Shown piece after piece: positions 47,897-62,541 of a DNA stretch of 64,000 nt. The notes beneath the pieces are model-generated. The model was not told where the DNA came from and ran no database searches. It saw only the letters and a list, made by a program, of their open reading frames with translations. Each line of letters opens with the position of its first letter. Position 1 is the stretch's first letter. The stretch comes from Aphrophora alni (Eukaryota > Arthropoda > Insecta > Hemiptera > Aphrophoridae). A program made the position numbers and the translations under genes. The DNA lies in assembly GCA_963513935.1 (NCBI GenBank), contig OY740771.1:19170944-19234943 (forward strand), given 5' to 3'.

Positions 47897-50445
47897 TGAG
47901 GCGGTTTGGAAAAAGCCAAAAGCCTCAAGCCAATTTAAAACAAGTTAAATTCCCGCGATAAAGCGATGTAGATGGGAGACGAGGGGGGACGATGACGTCA
48001 CGGCAACAGGTGTGGAACACTGCATGTTGGATCGTGTACAGTCGTTCTGTCTTGTTTCTTATTTTATTAAAATACTAAATTATTAAAATAAATTAATGTT
48101 CAGTAGAATCAACCGATTAATAATATCGAAGAATAAATTTAAAAGCAGTTAAAACAAAAAAGTTATTCAAGTTTTTATAGGGGCTCAAAAACCTAAAATT
48201 TGGAAAAAACTTAAATTCAAAATTCAAAAAACGTAGAGTCATAACTCAAAGGGGAACTAATAATAATCATAAATAAAAAATATGAATTAATAATAATTAA
48301 CAGGTGAGAATGGACTTAGAAAGTCATTCTTGGGGAGTTTTTGGAATTTTTAAGTTGAAGGGGGGATTATTTAAAAAATAATAATAAGTAGTATTGTAGA
48401 GACCACAATAGGGCACAATAATATGTACTTAGAATCAAATTTGAAAATAAAATAAGGGAGATATAATAATTACAAAACGTAAAACTTCAAAGCCCAAAAG
48501 CGGTTAAATTAAACGTTAAAGGGGTAAAGTAACATGATAATTATAGATATCTAGTATGTAAAATTGTAAAACATCAAAGCAGAAGTAATAATATATAATG
48601 GGGGGGTTTTTATGAACATAAACTCATACGATGCAAACTTTAGGACTTCAAGGACGCATAACTCAAAAACCAAACGAGTTATGGGAAAAGTACAAACATA
48701 GTTTTTCGTCGTAGTAGAAGAGGAACAAGATTTCGTCAAAAGAATTTTGAGAAAGGACTTATCTCAAAATTTGGAAAGAGGAAAAATCAAATTTCGGGAA
48801 AAGGGCGATAACTCGCGAACGAAGCGTAGTAGAGCGATGAATCAAGTTCCACAAGACCCACAAGATGGATAGGAAGAAGAATCCGAAAGGAACTTTAAAA
48901 TCGGTTCGAGCGTTCGAAAGTTATAGCGAGTTGAACGAAAAAACGTCCAAAGTAGAGATTTTCATCCAAAAACATGAAAAGTGGCGCACGCATCTTCTGC
49001 AGGAATCCAAAGTTTAAAACATCATATTGCCAACTTGGATCACAGATAACGTTGAAGAAAAAATACAATAAATTATTAATTAACAGGTGTTTTAATTAAT
49101 AACAAAGGAAGAAAACTATTCATTAGTCAAAAAATATGACTAATAAAATATATAGTGTAAATATTTCAGACCAAAAGGGCCTGAAAACACATAATATAAA
49201 GAAAATACCTTTTTCTCAAAAAGGGAGGAAAATTGGCTCCAAGAAGGGGAATAATTCCCACTGACAGGGAGACCATAATTTATCCGTCGAAAGACGGGTA
49301 CTTTTGATTTGGAATCGACGCGAATAGGACGTTTCTTCTGCAACCGACTCTGAGCTGAGAGGAAGATTCAACTGTCACTCTACTTAACTGGACTTAGAAT
49401 AATTTCAACTTTAATCGATCTTCAAGGCAACTTAAAAGAATTCGAGACCAGCATTCAACTACATAGCAGCTTACAGACTCTGGATCGAAAACATCATATC
49501 AACACCATCCTAATAATACAACAAATTCCAAATCCAACTAGAACTTCTAATAAAGTGTGAAGGTATCTTATACTTAAGGAATAATTCGCAAATATTAACT
49601 TCATTTCAAATATAACGTCATTAGGGGAATTATTAAAAATTAAATTCATTTTTAAACCTCTGCTTTGGTGTTGAAAATAATTAATAATTTAAATACGACT
49701 TTTTCAGAACAGGAAAAACTGTTTGTGGTTCTGTCTGAAAAGTCAAGCGTTTTTATTTTGTTTAAGATATAGAAAATATTACATTGATAAATTTTGTCAA
49801 ATAAATAAATAGTTGTGTTATTGTTAAATCAAATTGTTTGGTGTGATTAAGAAAGTTTTTGAATATAAAATTTTTCTGTGCAAAAGAGAAAAGAATATAT
49901 ATAAATAATTCATTTCTAAATTTTGTTGTGTTTTCAATATATATCCATTCTGTATATGTTATTAACCTTGTTTAAACATAAATCTTATATATGTGCTCTG
50001 GTAATATAATTTGAAAATTTAAAAAAGTTATCATCAGAACTTAAGAGCCGATTTCTCCCAAAAGGCACGACCTTGGAGAGAGAGAGAGTTAATCTTAAAA
50101 AAGAGTCAAATAATCGAGCATTGAGATAAAATTCTGGGAATTTTGCGTAAATTAAAAGTTAGTAAGTTTATGAGGACAAGCTCATACTTATTAGAGCCAA
50201 GAGTTGCAAAATCTTTTCAAAAAAGTAAAAGTGAGCACCTTGGCCTTGCCCGCGCTTGCTCTGAAAAGAAAGGTGGTTCGCCCAGTCGGTGGTGATCGTA
50301 CAGCGAGTTTAAGAGTTCGTGATAATAGTGTTCCAAAAAAGGGAACATAGAATCTTAAATTCGTGAAGACAGAGAGAGTGGTTTGTGGTAAGTGCAGCTG
50401 CAAGAGTTGGCGTACCGGACCCACGACCCCGAGAGCCGGAGCGCG

Positions 50446-50644
<199 letters not shown>

Positions 50645-50683
50645 GTACCAAACTTGTGGTAGGGGTTTCAGTGTTTCATATTG

Positions 50684-51805
50684 TTCACATTCACCACAGT
50701 GCTCATTGAACATCTATTATATCCTAGATTTACCTTATATTTTCCTTAAATTTGCCTTAGATTAAAAACCTGCTCTGCAGTGATTTTTCATTTCTAATAT
50801 ATTCTGAACCTCATGGCTAAATTTAGGAAGGTAATTAATTCTACGAGTGGTTTTATGAGGACTAACTCTTGTAAATATAAGAGATTATACATAGTTTTTA
50901 AACTTATTTTAACATTTTTTCTATAACGTTATAGCAGCAATTTCTTTAATTCTAAGTAAATTCTATACAGAAATTATTATTGGACTTAGAAATGTTAACA
51001 AAACGATGTAACACACCATGAAAAGTTGGCAATTAGTACATGAATGTTATGATGTAGCATGTATAATATTGTCAGTAAATGTTTTTAATGTTAAATGTAT
51101 GATTAGTATCTTAAATTTTTATATTGTAGTCTAGAAAATTAATTATAATTTATTGCCCTATTTCCATAGTTAATTTTATTGCTTTAATTATAGAATTTAA
51201 AAAGTTTAACAATAAAGAAGCAAACGATCGAAGGCTTCAAATAAACGTAAAACTTCGTTTATACCAACGCGTAATGTTAGACTTAAACTGGTTTGTACTG
51301 TCAAAACGGTCGACTTAAAATAACCCATGAAAATGATGATAACCATCGGAGATAAAGGAGACCTCATTACCAATTCCTTTCTTTGCGAAAAAGACATAGT
51401 GTTTATTAAGAGCGCAATTCCCGGTAGAATAAGAACATAACATAAAAGACCGAAATGCTGAGAACATGTAACATTTGGAGAATTTTTTTACGACTTATTT
51501 CCGAATGAGTTAAATGATGATTCCAAGAGATCATCAAGTAGTTGCAGTAGTTTGTAATTGTGTTTCATTAATACATAATAATGGCTGATAGTTCTGATTT
51601 TGTGTTGGTTGTTTACTGAATTATGGGATGATCCGAAACCTATCTATAATAAATTAGATCTTGTTATAAATATTTAAAAGATATTGTGCTGTATTGAAAT
51701 CGGATGAATAAATCACGTTTCATTTGATTTGAAATCTATTCCTAATTTATCTCTATCTATTAATAATATTTGTAAATAAATATTGAGCTTGTGAGATAAT
51801 ATTAG
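50684..51805. other. Non-coding segment
   Basis: A+T-rich, no gene or repeat family recognised. Confidence 0.4.
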
Positions 51806-52027
51806 ATAGAATAAAACTCAAACACAAGATCTCACAAAAAATACGTTTACTTAATCAAACGCGTTTCAACTACAAAGTCGCCATCCTCAACTATAATAAC
51901 TAAACTTATAAGTTATAGTTTAGTTATTGTAGGTCACGTATCACTGTAGATGGCGACTTTGTCGTTGAAACGCGTTTGATTAAGTAAACGTAATTTTTGT
52001 GACATCTTGTGTTTGAGTTTTGTTCTA
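51806..52027. mobile_element. Near-palindromic fold-back element
   Basis: Arms 51806-51886 and 51948-52027 are reverse complements over about 81 bases with about five mismatches; they share 'acgtttacttaatcaaacgc' exactly. Pairing resumes nearer the centre (TAACTAAAC/GTTTAGTTA, 51897 and 51918) after a 17-base asymmetric insertion in the right arm. Both arms carry a related motif: GAGGA or TAGA, then TGGCGAC...GTNGTT, GAAACGCGTT. No coding capacity. Confidence 0.8.
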
Positions 52028-54609
52028 TATATTAATTTTTGTATCTTAGTTCAGTCATTTAGAACTTTATTTGGGAAGTGATTTAGTCATTTAAAATCTA
52101 TATGTTTGGTAAAAATTTTAAAATAAATATGTATCATATATTAATTGGGAAAATATGTAGCAATAAGGGACAATTAAATTTATAATTTAGCAAAAATAGT
52201 AACTCCTTTAAAGAAAGTTATAACGGCTGTATTATAAGAGTATTCTTGTGTTACATTTTAACTAGAAGTTGTAAATGTATAAAGTTGGTTGCTATGGTAA
52301 CGATAAATAATATTGCCTGCAGATCAAGTTTGTAATTCTAACCTTAATTAATTCTGATGTCCTAAGGCTTGAGAAGGCATCAGTGGTTTTCAATTTACTG
52401 TATTTACTAAGTAATTATTGGTTAAAAACCACCCACTTTGAGTTTCATTCACTATAAATTGGATATTTAAAACTTGTTAGTAATTAAAGTACTAAAAAAA
52501 AAAAGTTTCAAAGCTGTACAAATTCTCAGCCTATAACAGATGTTTTTAAAAATAATAGTATAATTTATTATTAAATATTTTGATTATAACGCGTAAAAAA
52601 TGTGTAATTTATAATTTTATTAAGGAACACTTCAAGTTCCACAACAGGAATTAAAAGCAACAAGACGACGCCTCACCTACTTAATCAACATCTATACAAA
52701 TAATTAATACTTGTAAATCACTTATATACAAAAAGAAAAAGATTTATGTATCTATCGACATAATAGTAAATCCGACCCTATATACCATATCTGAACGTAG
52801 GGAGGGGGGTGATATTTTGCTTGGACAACCTCACCCATTGTTCAATGATGCCTACAATGAACTCAGTATATGAAGAGGTGCAAGACATCATATTTTAGGA
52901 AACTACAACAAATATACATCTGAATTTGATGTGCTGTAAATATGATTATCAAAATTTACGTTTACACATTGTTTCAGTTTGGGTCATATTTCTAAAAGTT
53001 CTACTATGTTTAGATTTTATTTTGTTTACGTTTGATAAAAATAGTCTGACCTTTATGGTTTGCTGGTTTAGATAAATTTGTATGTTGCACTGCTAACACA
53101 AATATATAAAATAGTTTTAATAAATTTGTTATCATGATACATAGTTTCAAGAGTATGTTATAGTGAAATATACAAGTTGTAATAATGTACAAAACAAATA
53201 ATTATATTGCACTTTTAATTTAGTATTGTACTTTGTATCCGCATTGGCAAAACATACGTAAACTGCCAACATCTATACAAGCTGTGATAATGTTATCAAA
53301 GTTTATTTTAATTCATAGATACACGAACAAAGTAATTGATGTAACTAGTTTTTAAAAACATGAGTTATTGGTAATAGTAGTAATATTAAAAATTGTAAAA
53401 TGAAAACTAAATATAGAAAACGTTCTACGAAAAAATAAATGTTTAAGAGATTATTGTGGATTTTTGTAGTTATTTTTAGCTATTTTATTTATAATCTCTC
53501 ACGTATTACTGCTCTAAATAAAGTGATAGGATGTGTCAATATAACAGTTTTGATGCCTTCTGTGTAAAAAAGTGTTTATTTTTAAATGATATATATCAGT
53601 CGTTTATCGTATGTGCAGTGTTCTAAAGCCTAAACAAGAGGACCGATTTTAATCAAATTTCTTACTTGGGTATATTTTAGCCATATATTGGGACTGATTG
53701 GTATTTGGGGCAGCTATCATTGAAATTGCGATTTTCTAAGAATCGACTGATATTATGATTTTCAATAAATTTTACCGCTGTCTTCAAAGAAAATATCGGA
53801 TTTTTAGTTATTGGTAACACCCATAAATCGGATATAGCTGTTGTAAATTAATAACTGAAACCAGAGCAACATCAAAAACGTATTGCGGTTCTAAAATAAT
53901 TGGGAAAGAACAAAAGGGACACTTATTATTATTTTATTTGGTCCTAGTAAAATTACACAACAACCAAATGGTATAATATAGAATACGGATACATAACATG
54001 AATATTATTATCAATTATTGCCCAAATCTCCAGAAGATCTCCACTCCAACACCGCCGAAGTCGTCGTTGATTGATTGTTTTATTAACATTGTTATGACTT
54101 GTGGTTTCATGTAATTCTAAATTTTGTTACAAAGTTTAGAATTGTGTAAATGTGTTATATTTTCAAGGGATGGAGTCTGTGTATGGAGTTTAGTTCCTAA
54201 CATATGAATGATTAAACGTTGCGTTGGTGATTAAACGTAAATATTTTGATTGAAACGCTTGAATATATTTTATTGAAAACTTTTGTTTTTAGAGTAAATC
54301 ATAATTGTGTGGAATATTTCTAAATGGGTTTGAGCAAAATTTTATAAAATGTAATTTATGGATGTAGATATTGAACAGAATAAGAATTTTGAAATCGATA
54401 GAGAAGATTGAATCATAAATTTAAAACTGAACGCTTTGTTTTTATGTGATGACACCCTTTAGCCATGCAGTCGTAAGCATATGATGTTCCACCTTTTGGC
54501 TTGGATTGATCAGCATCCTACCCTTCTGCTGGAATGTTCCAGTATCTCGTTGTTTGATTTTCTGTAACAGGACGTAGCTAGCCCCTGTACGAGTGAGGAA
54601 ACTTGTAGA
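52028..54609. other. Non-coding segment
   Basis: No supported gene. 53630-53840 is slightly richer in G+C and contains 'accgattttaatcaaattt', which resembles the complement of 62133-62152, a possible transposon remnant. Confidence 0.35.
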
Positions 54610-54697
54610 TCTGTACGTCAATCTGTACATGACGTCACATTCACATCGACAGGTCTGTACGTTACTCTGTAGATGACGTCAAACGTGCCTCTACCTG
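54610..54697 (+). repeat. Two 44-bp tandem units, each with a CRE palindrome
   Basis: Units 54610-54653 and 54654-54697 both begin TCTGTACGT and contain CTGTA(C/G)ATGACGTCA at the same offset. The full palindromes TGACGTCA lie at 54630-54637 and 54674-54681. That octamer is the known binding site of CREB/ATF bZIP factors. No promoter or exon is identified nearby, so a regulatory role is only a possibility. Confidence 0.6.
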
Positions 54698-56639
54698 TTT
54701 TCAAAAGAACAGATGGAACAGCTGTCATATATGGAATATTCACAAGGCTGAACAATTCAAATCATAATTGAAAATGTTTTCGTGAGAAAGATCGAGATGA
54801 TTTGTTTACATTAGAAATTCGTTAATAACTCGTCGATAATTTTCCCCTCTCAGTATTAAACTCTACACCCAATACAACCATTCACTTACGTAGTTTGCGT
54901 TCACAACATGGACATATTGAAACATATAGTTTTATTGTCATTAAAATGGTAACTTTATACAGCCAGGATTTAGGTCGCAACTACTTGGACATCTATTAAC
55001 TAAATATTAGTTTACAAATATTTGAAACACCACTATACTACCCATGTAGGTAATATGTACTCTAAATTTCATAGAAATATGTATGTTATACGCTCTCAGC
55101 ATAAATAATATTGAAACAATATCAAACTATTAACAAACATTAAATTTCATTTCGTTTTTGTTTTCAATTATTTCTGAACCGTAATATTTCTGCACTTACC
55201 ATTTTGCCCACCGATTGTGGTCATTTACAAATTTGCTAAAAATTAAAGGATATATTTTCTGTCAGTTTTGAAAATTACTTTTTTATATCAGCAACATGGT
55301 TAATTTTTTATTAAAATAACTTACTAACCAGAATTTCAGTTGACTAGTATGTTTCATTTGTATACAAAAAAATACAAAAGACTAATAGTAACAAGTGTTT
55401 CAAAACGTAGAGCATATTATTTGTAGAAATATATTAATTATTTGTTTTGATTATTAAGAACAATTGTATATGAAAAAACCATCGTGCAAGATTTAAAATA
55501 AGTTACCTTCTGTCCGACAGTTCATAATTAATTCCACTAAAAATTTGCTAAATGAATTTCTTTAACAACAAAGGTATTCGGTAAAAAATGTTTTGAATCA
55601 CTTCCCAAATAAATGTAAAAAAAATCTTGGTAACATTACATCTTGTTGTAATTTTATTTGTATTCATGCTTATTTTTTGTATTTAATAAAATGTACAATA
55701 GAAAATCCTAAGAAAGATACCTGTCAATGACGAGATAATGTGAGCCTTTGTGTAACAATCAATGTGAGGTAACAGCATTGTTAACGTGTTTATACATGCT
55801 TTACTCTAAAAGGATTCTATGAAAATGTATAGGTCCTAAGTGATATAAACAGCATTGACATCAGCTAGCTGTCACTAAAAATAAAGAAGAGTAGGTTTTC
55901 CTTTTAAGAACGATAGTTTATCTCTGTTATTGAGTAACTGATGCTGGTGTTTTGTACTGTTACTGTAATCAATTTTTAGACAGTTTATTATTAAATTGTC
56001 TAAAGTGCGTACGTTTAAATCAAAATCTTGTAATTCAATGAACAAACGGTTTGAATCAAATCTACACCACTCAGATTTTAAAGGTTGTCAACAAATTTTC
56101 ACCTTCAAACATTTATTCTCTTATATTTATACAAATCTTTAAAAAAAGTTTAATTACAGTATGACTTCTAACATTTTGGGTCTACACTGATCAGCTGTTT
56201 GAGTTCATTACGTAAGTAATGTGCTGTTTACTTGTAAATCTTACTACATGTCTGGGCTCTTACAACACCTGGTGTCAAATTACACCCAGTTTTAACTTTG
56301 TATTCTTTGAATGAGACTGGACAGATGAGGTCGTGTTAGTGCAGACAGCTAAAGTAAAGTCTAACAGTGTAGCGCAGTGTTTGTGTGATGTATTTTGCGT
56401 ATGTCTATAATAAAAAATTTGTAGATTAACAAATGTTCTTTCTAGCCAGAACTGTGTAAAGGAGTTCAAATAAAGAGACTGGGTATAATTACGAGTATAT
56501 GTAGGACTATAGCTAAGGGTGGAACTCTGAAAGGCGGTGTAGTCACTCCAAACAGCCATAAAAGTCGGCGCTCTATGAGTGCTCAAAGAAAGTTCTTTGT
56601 ATATTTCTTAATCTTTTAAGGATATTCAATATAATTATA
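54698..56639. other. Non-coding segment
   Basis: It contains a family B fragment near 55130-55260 ('aattatttctgaaccgtaat'). The 103-codon minus frame at 56275-56586 is Ser/Thr/His-rich without a recognisable domain; I do not call it a gene. Confidence 0.35.
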
Positions 56640-57010
56640 CAATATTCTTGCTTAAAAAAAAAAGAATATCATATTTAATTTCTATTTAATTATTACATTA
56701 CTCTATAAATACAAATCATTGCTACTTTACATGCAGTGTAGAGACATGTCCACTGTAGATTATAAAATAATGTACCCCGTATGTAATCACATAAACCCAA
56801 AGCTACGTCATTCGTACATTAAGGATTATGTGTTCTAATAATCCTGTTAAACAATTAATCATTCCTCAACCCATGTGTTACAATTGTCATAGTTTTTCCA
56901 TTGATATTAATAATTAATTGTGCAAAACTGTGAACAACTATTCTTAAACAAACAAAATTCATGTAGGTATAAAATAATCCTAAGAATATCTATTTCTTCA
57001 AAAATGTTTC
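56640..57010. repeat. Third duplication, right copy
   Basis: Counterpart of 46480-46790, about 10.1 kb away in the same orientation. Confidence 0.6.
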
Positions 57011-59638
57011 ATTATGAAATGTTTTGAATAAAACAAACAACAGTTTTGAGTCTAGTTTTGAATGTCAAATTACTAATTCCGCAGTAATTAATTTGCTCAT
57101 GGCAAATTGAATTTTCACTTACCGGTCATTTACCTCCTCCTCCTTAAAAATATTATTAAATTATATATTTAGTGTAATAAAATTTACTCACTTTAATCGC
57201 ATATTACCGTATATTAAAAACAAAATGGTATTAATCAACTGCTTGTCAAAGTTTTTCATTTCCATCTAATTAGATCTTGATATCAGCTGTAAATGATTGA
57301 CATTTAACCATATTAAACAAGCTAGTCATCTTGTACGTTGTAAAGAATGGTACAGAGATCTGTATTCTGAGAGCACGAGGAACAATATGAAAACAAAAAT
57401 CCTTTTCTTAACAAGGACTTTTATAAAACCGTTAAGGTATATTGGACAGTAGCCAAAACTAAATTTCCTGCCAAGATTCAATGCTTGCACGGAAAAGATT
57501 GGAAGAGTTTGGATTCAATTCAATTTTCTTTTTATACGGAGAAAACGCTTTCAAAGATAAAATCTTAAGAGAAAAGTAAATCCTCAATGAAACTGAAACC
57601 GAGCAATGACGTAATCAACTTTGATAAGTAATTGTCAAAATTGATATAATACTAAACATGAGTTTTTATTGAATGGATGTCAGTTATGAAAATAAAAATA
57701 CGATTAATATGTATGTGTAGATAAAGGTGTTTGCCTAATTATAAAACACTTTGCTCCTTGAGTAATGTAATATGTTGTTAAACGGTGTTATTAAAAGTTA
57801 ATAGTAGTAACACATAAAAGAGAAAACACTCTCAGCGGCTCACTACAGTGTAAATCCCCAGAGCCTCAGCTGGATCCTACAGCTTTTATGTATAGTATTG
57901 TGTTAGATTCCTAAAACCTTACTCATCAATGGCATGCAAGTAGAACTCAACATGTTTGGTGTACATTGAATACACAATATGGTTAAAACACTTGAAGAGC
58001 AACTACCCATCAAAACACCTCAGATCAAACCAAACGCGACACAGATTTTATTTCCATAATATCACAAATTTTGGACAAACTATGGTCTTCAATTTATTTC
58101 AACTGTTTACCCGTCACCTCCTTGGTCTTGAACTGGTTCTAACACCAATATGAACATAACTAACAATGTAACGAAGAAGACCTTCTATCTCAGGCAAGAT
58201 ATCACAGGTAGACACTGTGAAATCTTATCTATTTTACTAATGGATCCTCTTGCACATCAAGACTAAAAACTCCGGCTCTGTCATTTTATGGAATCATTTA
58301 AAGTCAAAACAAGAATCCCTATTTTATTATTGTGGTTGTATAGAAATTGAAAGTCTGTCTAACATCTCCTGCACTCTATGACAGGTAACTGCGCTACTAG
58401 GAATTTAGTAAAGAATGCCATTGAGACCTAGTTATACTGCAACTCCCATTCAGATGATCCTGATCACTCCATCATTAGGGATTTTCGCTTAAAAAATAAA
58501 CAAGATGCATCATGTTTAGACTTTAAATAATGTGGTTTCACGTAATAAGAAGTATGAAGTAAGTCATTTTAAAAGGGAAAATAGAATAAAACTGTGGTAA
58601 TCGGTTGTTTGTATGTTTTCTCTTTGTATGTCCTATTTTTACTTTGGCTTTGAAGTGACTGGTAAATCATAGAACAATCAAAAAAAGTATTGCCTTCAGG
58701 AGGAAAACTCTCTAGGGGGTAGGAAGGGGTGATTACTGAAAAATAACGATTGTTTAAAAGTGCCATTGGCTCAAAACAAAATTTAAACACAATGAAAATA
58801 TTACAGAACTGACATTTGTTCAAAATATATTGTTTTACAATGTACAGTTATAAATGTTGAACGGAAATGCAATGAAATCCGGTCTGAAAGCTCGTGTTGC
58901 TATAGTGTTACATTCAATTGTAATGTTTTGTTGTTAGATTGTAAATAGGTTCTGTGAAGTAATGCATATAGTTACGTCCAAACACTACATATAAAAGGTT
59001 TCTATTGTTTGTTTATAACTAGGGGACTGCATAAATATTTTTGTTTTTTACAAAAAATTTTATTTTTATAATAATTTTAGGAAAAGGGTTTGATAACATA
59101 TGCTTATTTTATTATGATATTTATTGAGATATTAGAATATAAGTGAGTTTTCGAAAGTATTAATCAACTCTCGTTGTCAACAGATTAAATATAGAATATG
59201 GATGTTATTAAATTAGAAACCATGGCGATGATAGAAACTAAAACTAGTAAAGTGAAGATTATTAAATTCATTTGTTTTGACAGTTCAGCTTAAATAATTA
59301 TCTCTGTGTTCTTTAGTTTAACTACAAAGACAATTATATGCTAAAAAAAGATATGTTTTAGAATTATTATCATTTTTACAAAAAAAAATTAAACGCTTTA
59401 CAAAACTAACCTCTATTTTTCATTCCATTAGTTTATTGTTTTGTAAGTTTAGTGAAGCAAAAATCCTTTAGTAAACCCTCACAATAGAATATGCCATGTC
59501 AGTGTGACAAATACAATCATCTCACTTTGTTTTTAGGTGTCAGCTCATGTAACATGTCATGCCAGTCAAGGTTCTACATGTCAAAACAATAAATGACTAC
59601 TTTACATACTTTATCTGTCTACAGCTCTCTAAATACCA
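57011..59638. other. Non-coding segment
   Basis: 57835-57920 may hold a 5' fragment of family A ('gagcctcagctggatcctac'). The stretch 57950-58500 is less A+T-rich, with a 65-codon plus frame at 57956 that has no identifiable motif. Confidence 0.35.
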
Positions 59639-59936
59639 TTTTTTGTTGGACTATAGGTTTCGAAGCTCCTCTGTCTCTATTGTCAAGTCGAACGCAAACA
59701 CTACAACACTACATGAACTTGTCCAAAACGGGTCGAGATAATATTATATGAGTTGACCAACGCATAATTATTGGTTTTAAATCTTTTTTTGGAACTGGGT
59801 TTTAAAGCACTTAATTCGTTTTGTGTGTTTTATTTGGTTGTTTTTAATCCTGACTTTTTGGACAACAGTGTTTGTCTTGCGTTCGACTTAACAATGGATT
59901 CGGCGAAGCTCCGGAACCTATAATCTAACAAAAAAG
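59639..59936. mobile_element. Fold-back element
   Basis: Left arm 59639-59701 and right arm 59868-59936 are inverted copies: 'ttttttgttggactatagg' against the complement of 'cctataatctaacaaaaaa', and 'tgtcaagtcgaacgcaa' against 'ttgcgttcgacttaaca'. Identity is about 80%. A further block GTCCAAAA occurs past both inner edges. The short plus frame here is a shadow. Confidence 0.7.
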
Positions 59937-62541
59937 GGCGTTTAGATAGCCATAGAAGGACATGGTACGAAGTGTAGTGTTTTGTCAATAGCACATTTAT
60001 GGAGCCATTATCCGAGCAAAATTAATATGTGACTAGTTTAATTACTTCTCATTACTCGGAAACACAATAGTAGTTTGTAAGAAGTTCCAGCAGGTTAATA
60101 TTTGTATTTGTCAAATAACTGGAACCTTATATTTTTTATATTTATTTTACGTTTAGTGATTTTGAAAATTAGCACAAGGTTTTAGGTTATGAAATTTTAC
60201 CCTTCAAGTAATTTGATTGGAACTATTTGGACGGTTTAGAAAATATTCCAACTTTTGTGTTGTAATCTGTCGCGTATTTTTTTTAACGTAACTGGAATTT
60301 TTTCGTGGGAGAACAAATTTAAAAAAAAATATCTATAGTATATTTAATAATATGAAAATTTTTAAAAGTATTTTTTAACCAAAATAGACTTAAATTTCAA
60401 TACGATATAATAAGCGTAAAATTAGTAATTTAGAAGAGAAATAGTAATCCGGTTCAACGGTATTAGCTATGAAATTCATATCGTGGATTCATTAAAAATG
60501 TTTTGCTTCGATACAGAGAATAACTTCTTTCGGCTCGCCTAGTGCCTCTCTGTATTATTCAAGTTTTTAGATTTAATATTTAGGATAATGCATATTTACA
60601 CAATGTTCCCAATTACTAAGCCTTTCTTTCTGAGAATTATAATGCCAAGAAAGTTAACTACGACTCAAAATGGACATGTGATGATCTTAAGACATCCCAA
60701 ACCTGGTATGCCTAGAGTACTCTACCCCTTCGGCTTCACCCCAGTGCACATTGCTTACCACACTGATCGCAGGCGGCAATTGTCTAATGTAGATTGCCCC
60801 CTTCCAAGCACAGAGAGTATGCGCAGCTGGACCATGCAACTGCAGTGTGTGACAGAAAGGTAGAATGGCAACAAGGGATAGTTTACTTTCTGATTGACCT
60901 TTTTATAAAGGTTAATAGTCTCAAAAATGATCGCTTAAGTACGTTTTGGGATGGGTCAGAAGGCCGGGGGGGGGGGGGGTGTCATCGCTCGCACTCCGGG
61001 ATGTTGGTTTCGTTTAACTAACTAAAAGTATGTGTGTTTTGTCGGTCACGTTCAATCAGTGCAAGTCTTAACATTATCCTGTTCCCCTTTAGTGTTAATA
61101 ATATTCTAAATTAGTTTAAATCTATTAGAAGTTAATTGGATTCGTCATTAAATGGCTAGCCAGGTTCGTAATGTAGGATTGGTTTATTGATTGCGTGAGA
61201 GTGCCCAAAAAGGTGTTTTTTTAAAAAATAATATTGAATAAAATTATGTTGTAAGGATATAATTTAAACAGGACATAAGTAACAGTACAGTATTACACAA
61301 CTAATTAAAATGTGTTTAATGATAATATATTTTAGATTAATTGTCACTGAATTTCTTCTAATAGAATTATCAAAGACACACTGAAACCAAAATATTCAAC
61401 AACTTTAATAAAAGTACGAGGGGAAAAGCAACAGATGTGGAGGAAAATTGGCTAAAACCTGTCACCATTTGACGGTTTAACAGGTCTTGCAGATTAAGAA
61501 ACAGTACAAAAATATATAAAAAATATATATATTATACCAACATTCATAAAAACTTAATTAGTTGTTAGTTTTATATCTCGTGGTTGAGCAAATTACCTAC
61601 ATAATTGTATTTGTGTAAAAATGAACTTCTCCATAAACTTGTTATGGAGAGCCAGGAGGAAAAATGGACATTTCATCAACCTAAAACTGGATTGCATAAG
61701 CTACAACCAATAATAGTTGTTCCACAAAAGAAAAAAAATACCTGTTTACTTAATGCTTAATAATCCATAAATTATCATATTTAATCATGTTTATATTTAT
61801 AGTTACAATTAATTGGTTTGTTTTATCAACTCTGAATATAATTTACAAAATTGTGACAGATGTAAATTGTGGGGAGTAGAGGTGAGTGGTTTCATCAACC
61901 CACAGTCATTACTTAGTCTCTCAGCAAGACTGAGATTAATATAGTTTGAAATAAGAAGTTTATTTTATGTCTAGACTGCTTCGAGGCAGGTTTCTCAATA
62001 TATTACACATATATGGTAGTAAAACTTAATATGAAGGAACTCTTAGAAATAAAACAATATAATCAATAAATTTTGTTTAATAAAGTACGAAACAAGGTTG
62101 TACAGCCTGTTTGGCGTCTTATCTTATTGATAAGAATAATTTCATTAAAATCGGTTCGTTAAATTTCTACACAAATATTAAAATGGTGTATTGCATAAAA
62201 TGTGAAACTAATTCAGTTTGTACAGTTAAGAGTCTTGAACGTTGAATAGGTAGTTCTGTTAATTAGGCGACACGTAGGCTGGATATCTAAGATTAAGGAT
62301 TCTGTTCATTAAGGCTAGAATTCTATGTTCCAGGGTTCAAACTACGGTTAACAAGGCAGTTTTAGTGAAACGATAATGTTGCTGAAATGATAAAAATATT
62401 GTCTCGGACCCTACCCGTAAGCCCGGAACCTGTTTGTGGAATAGTAGAACGACAAAAAAAGTTTTTGAGAAATTGTACTAAATCAGAGACATTTATGAGA
62501 GTTCATTATTTTAAGAGAGATTTAGTATCCAAACCACAGAA
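59937..62541. other. Non-coding segment with G+C-richer patch and G14 run
   Basis: 60690-60860 has higher G+C. Overlapping frames there (60588-60863, 60794-61021) show no family signature and no splice context. A run of 14 G lies at 60966-60979. Confidence 0.35.

Noticed and set aside
60588..61021. G+C-richer patch with two overlapping frames as a gene
   Set aside because: No family motif, no splice context, and the second frame runs through a G14 tract. It could be an old transposon piece but I cannot support that.
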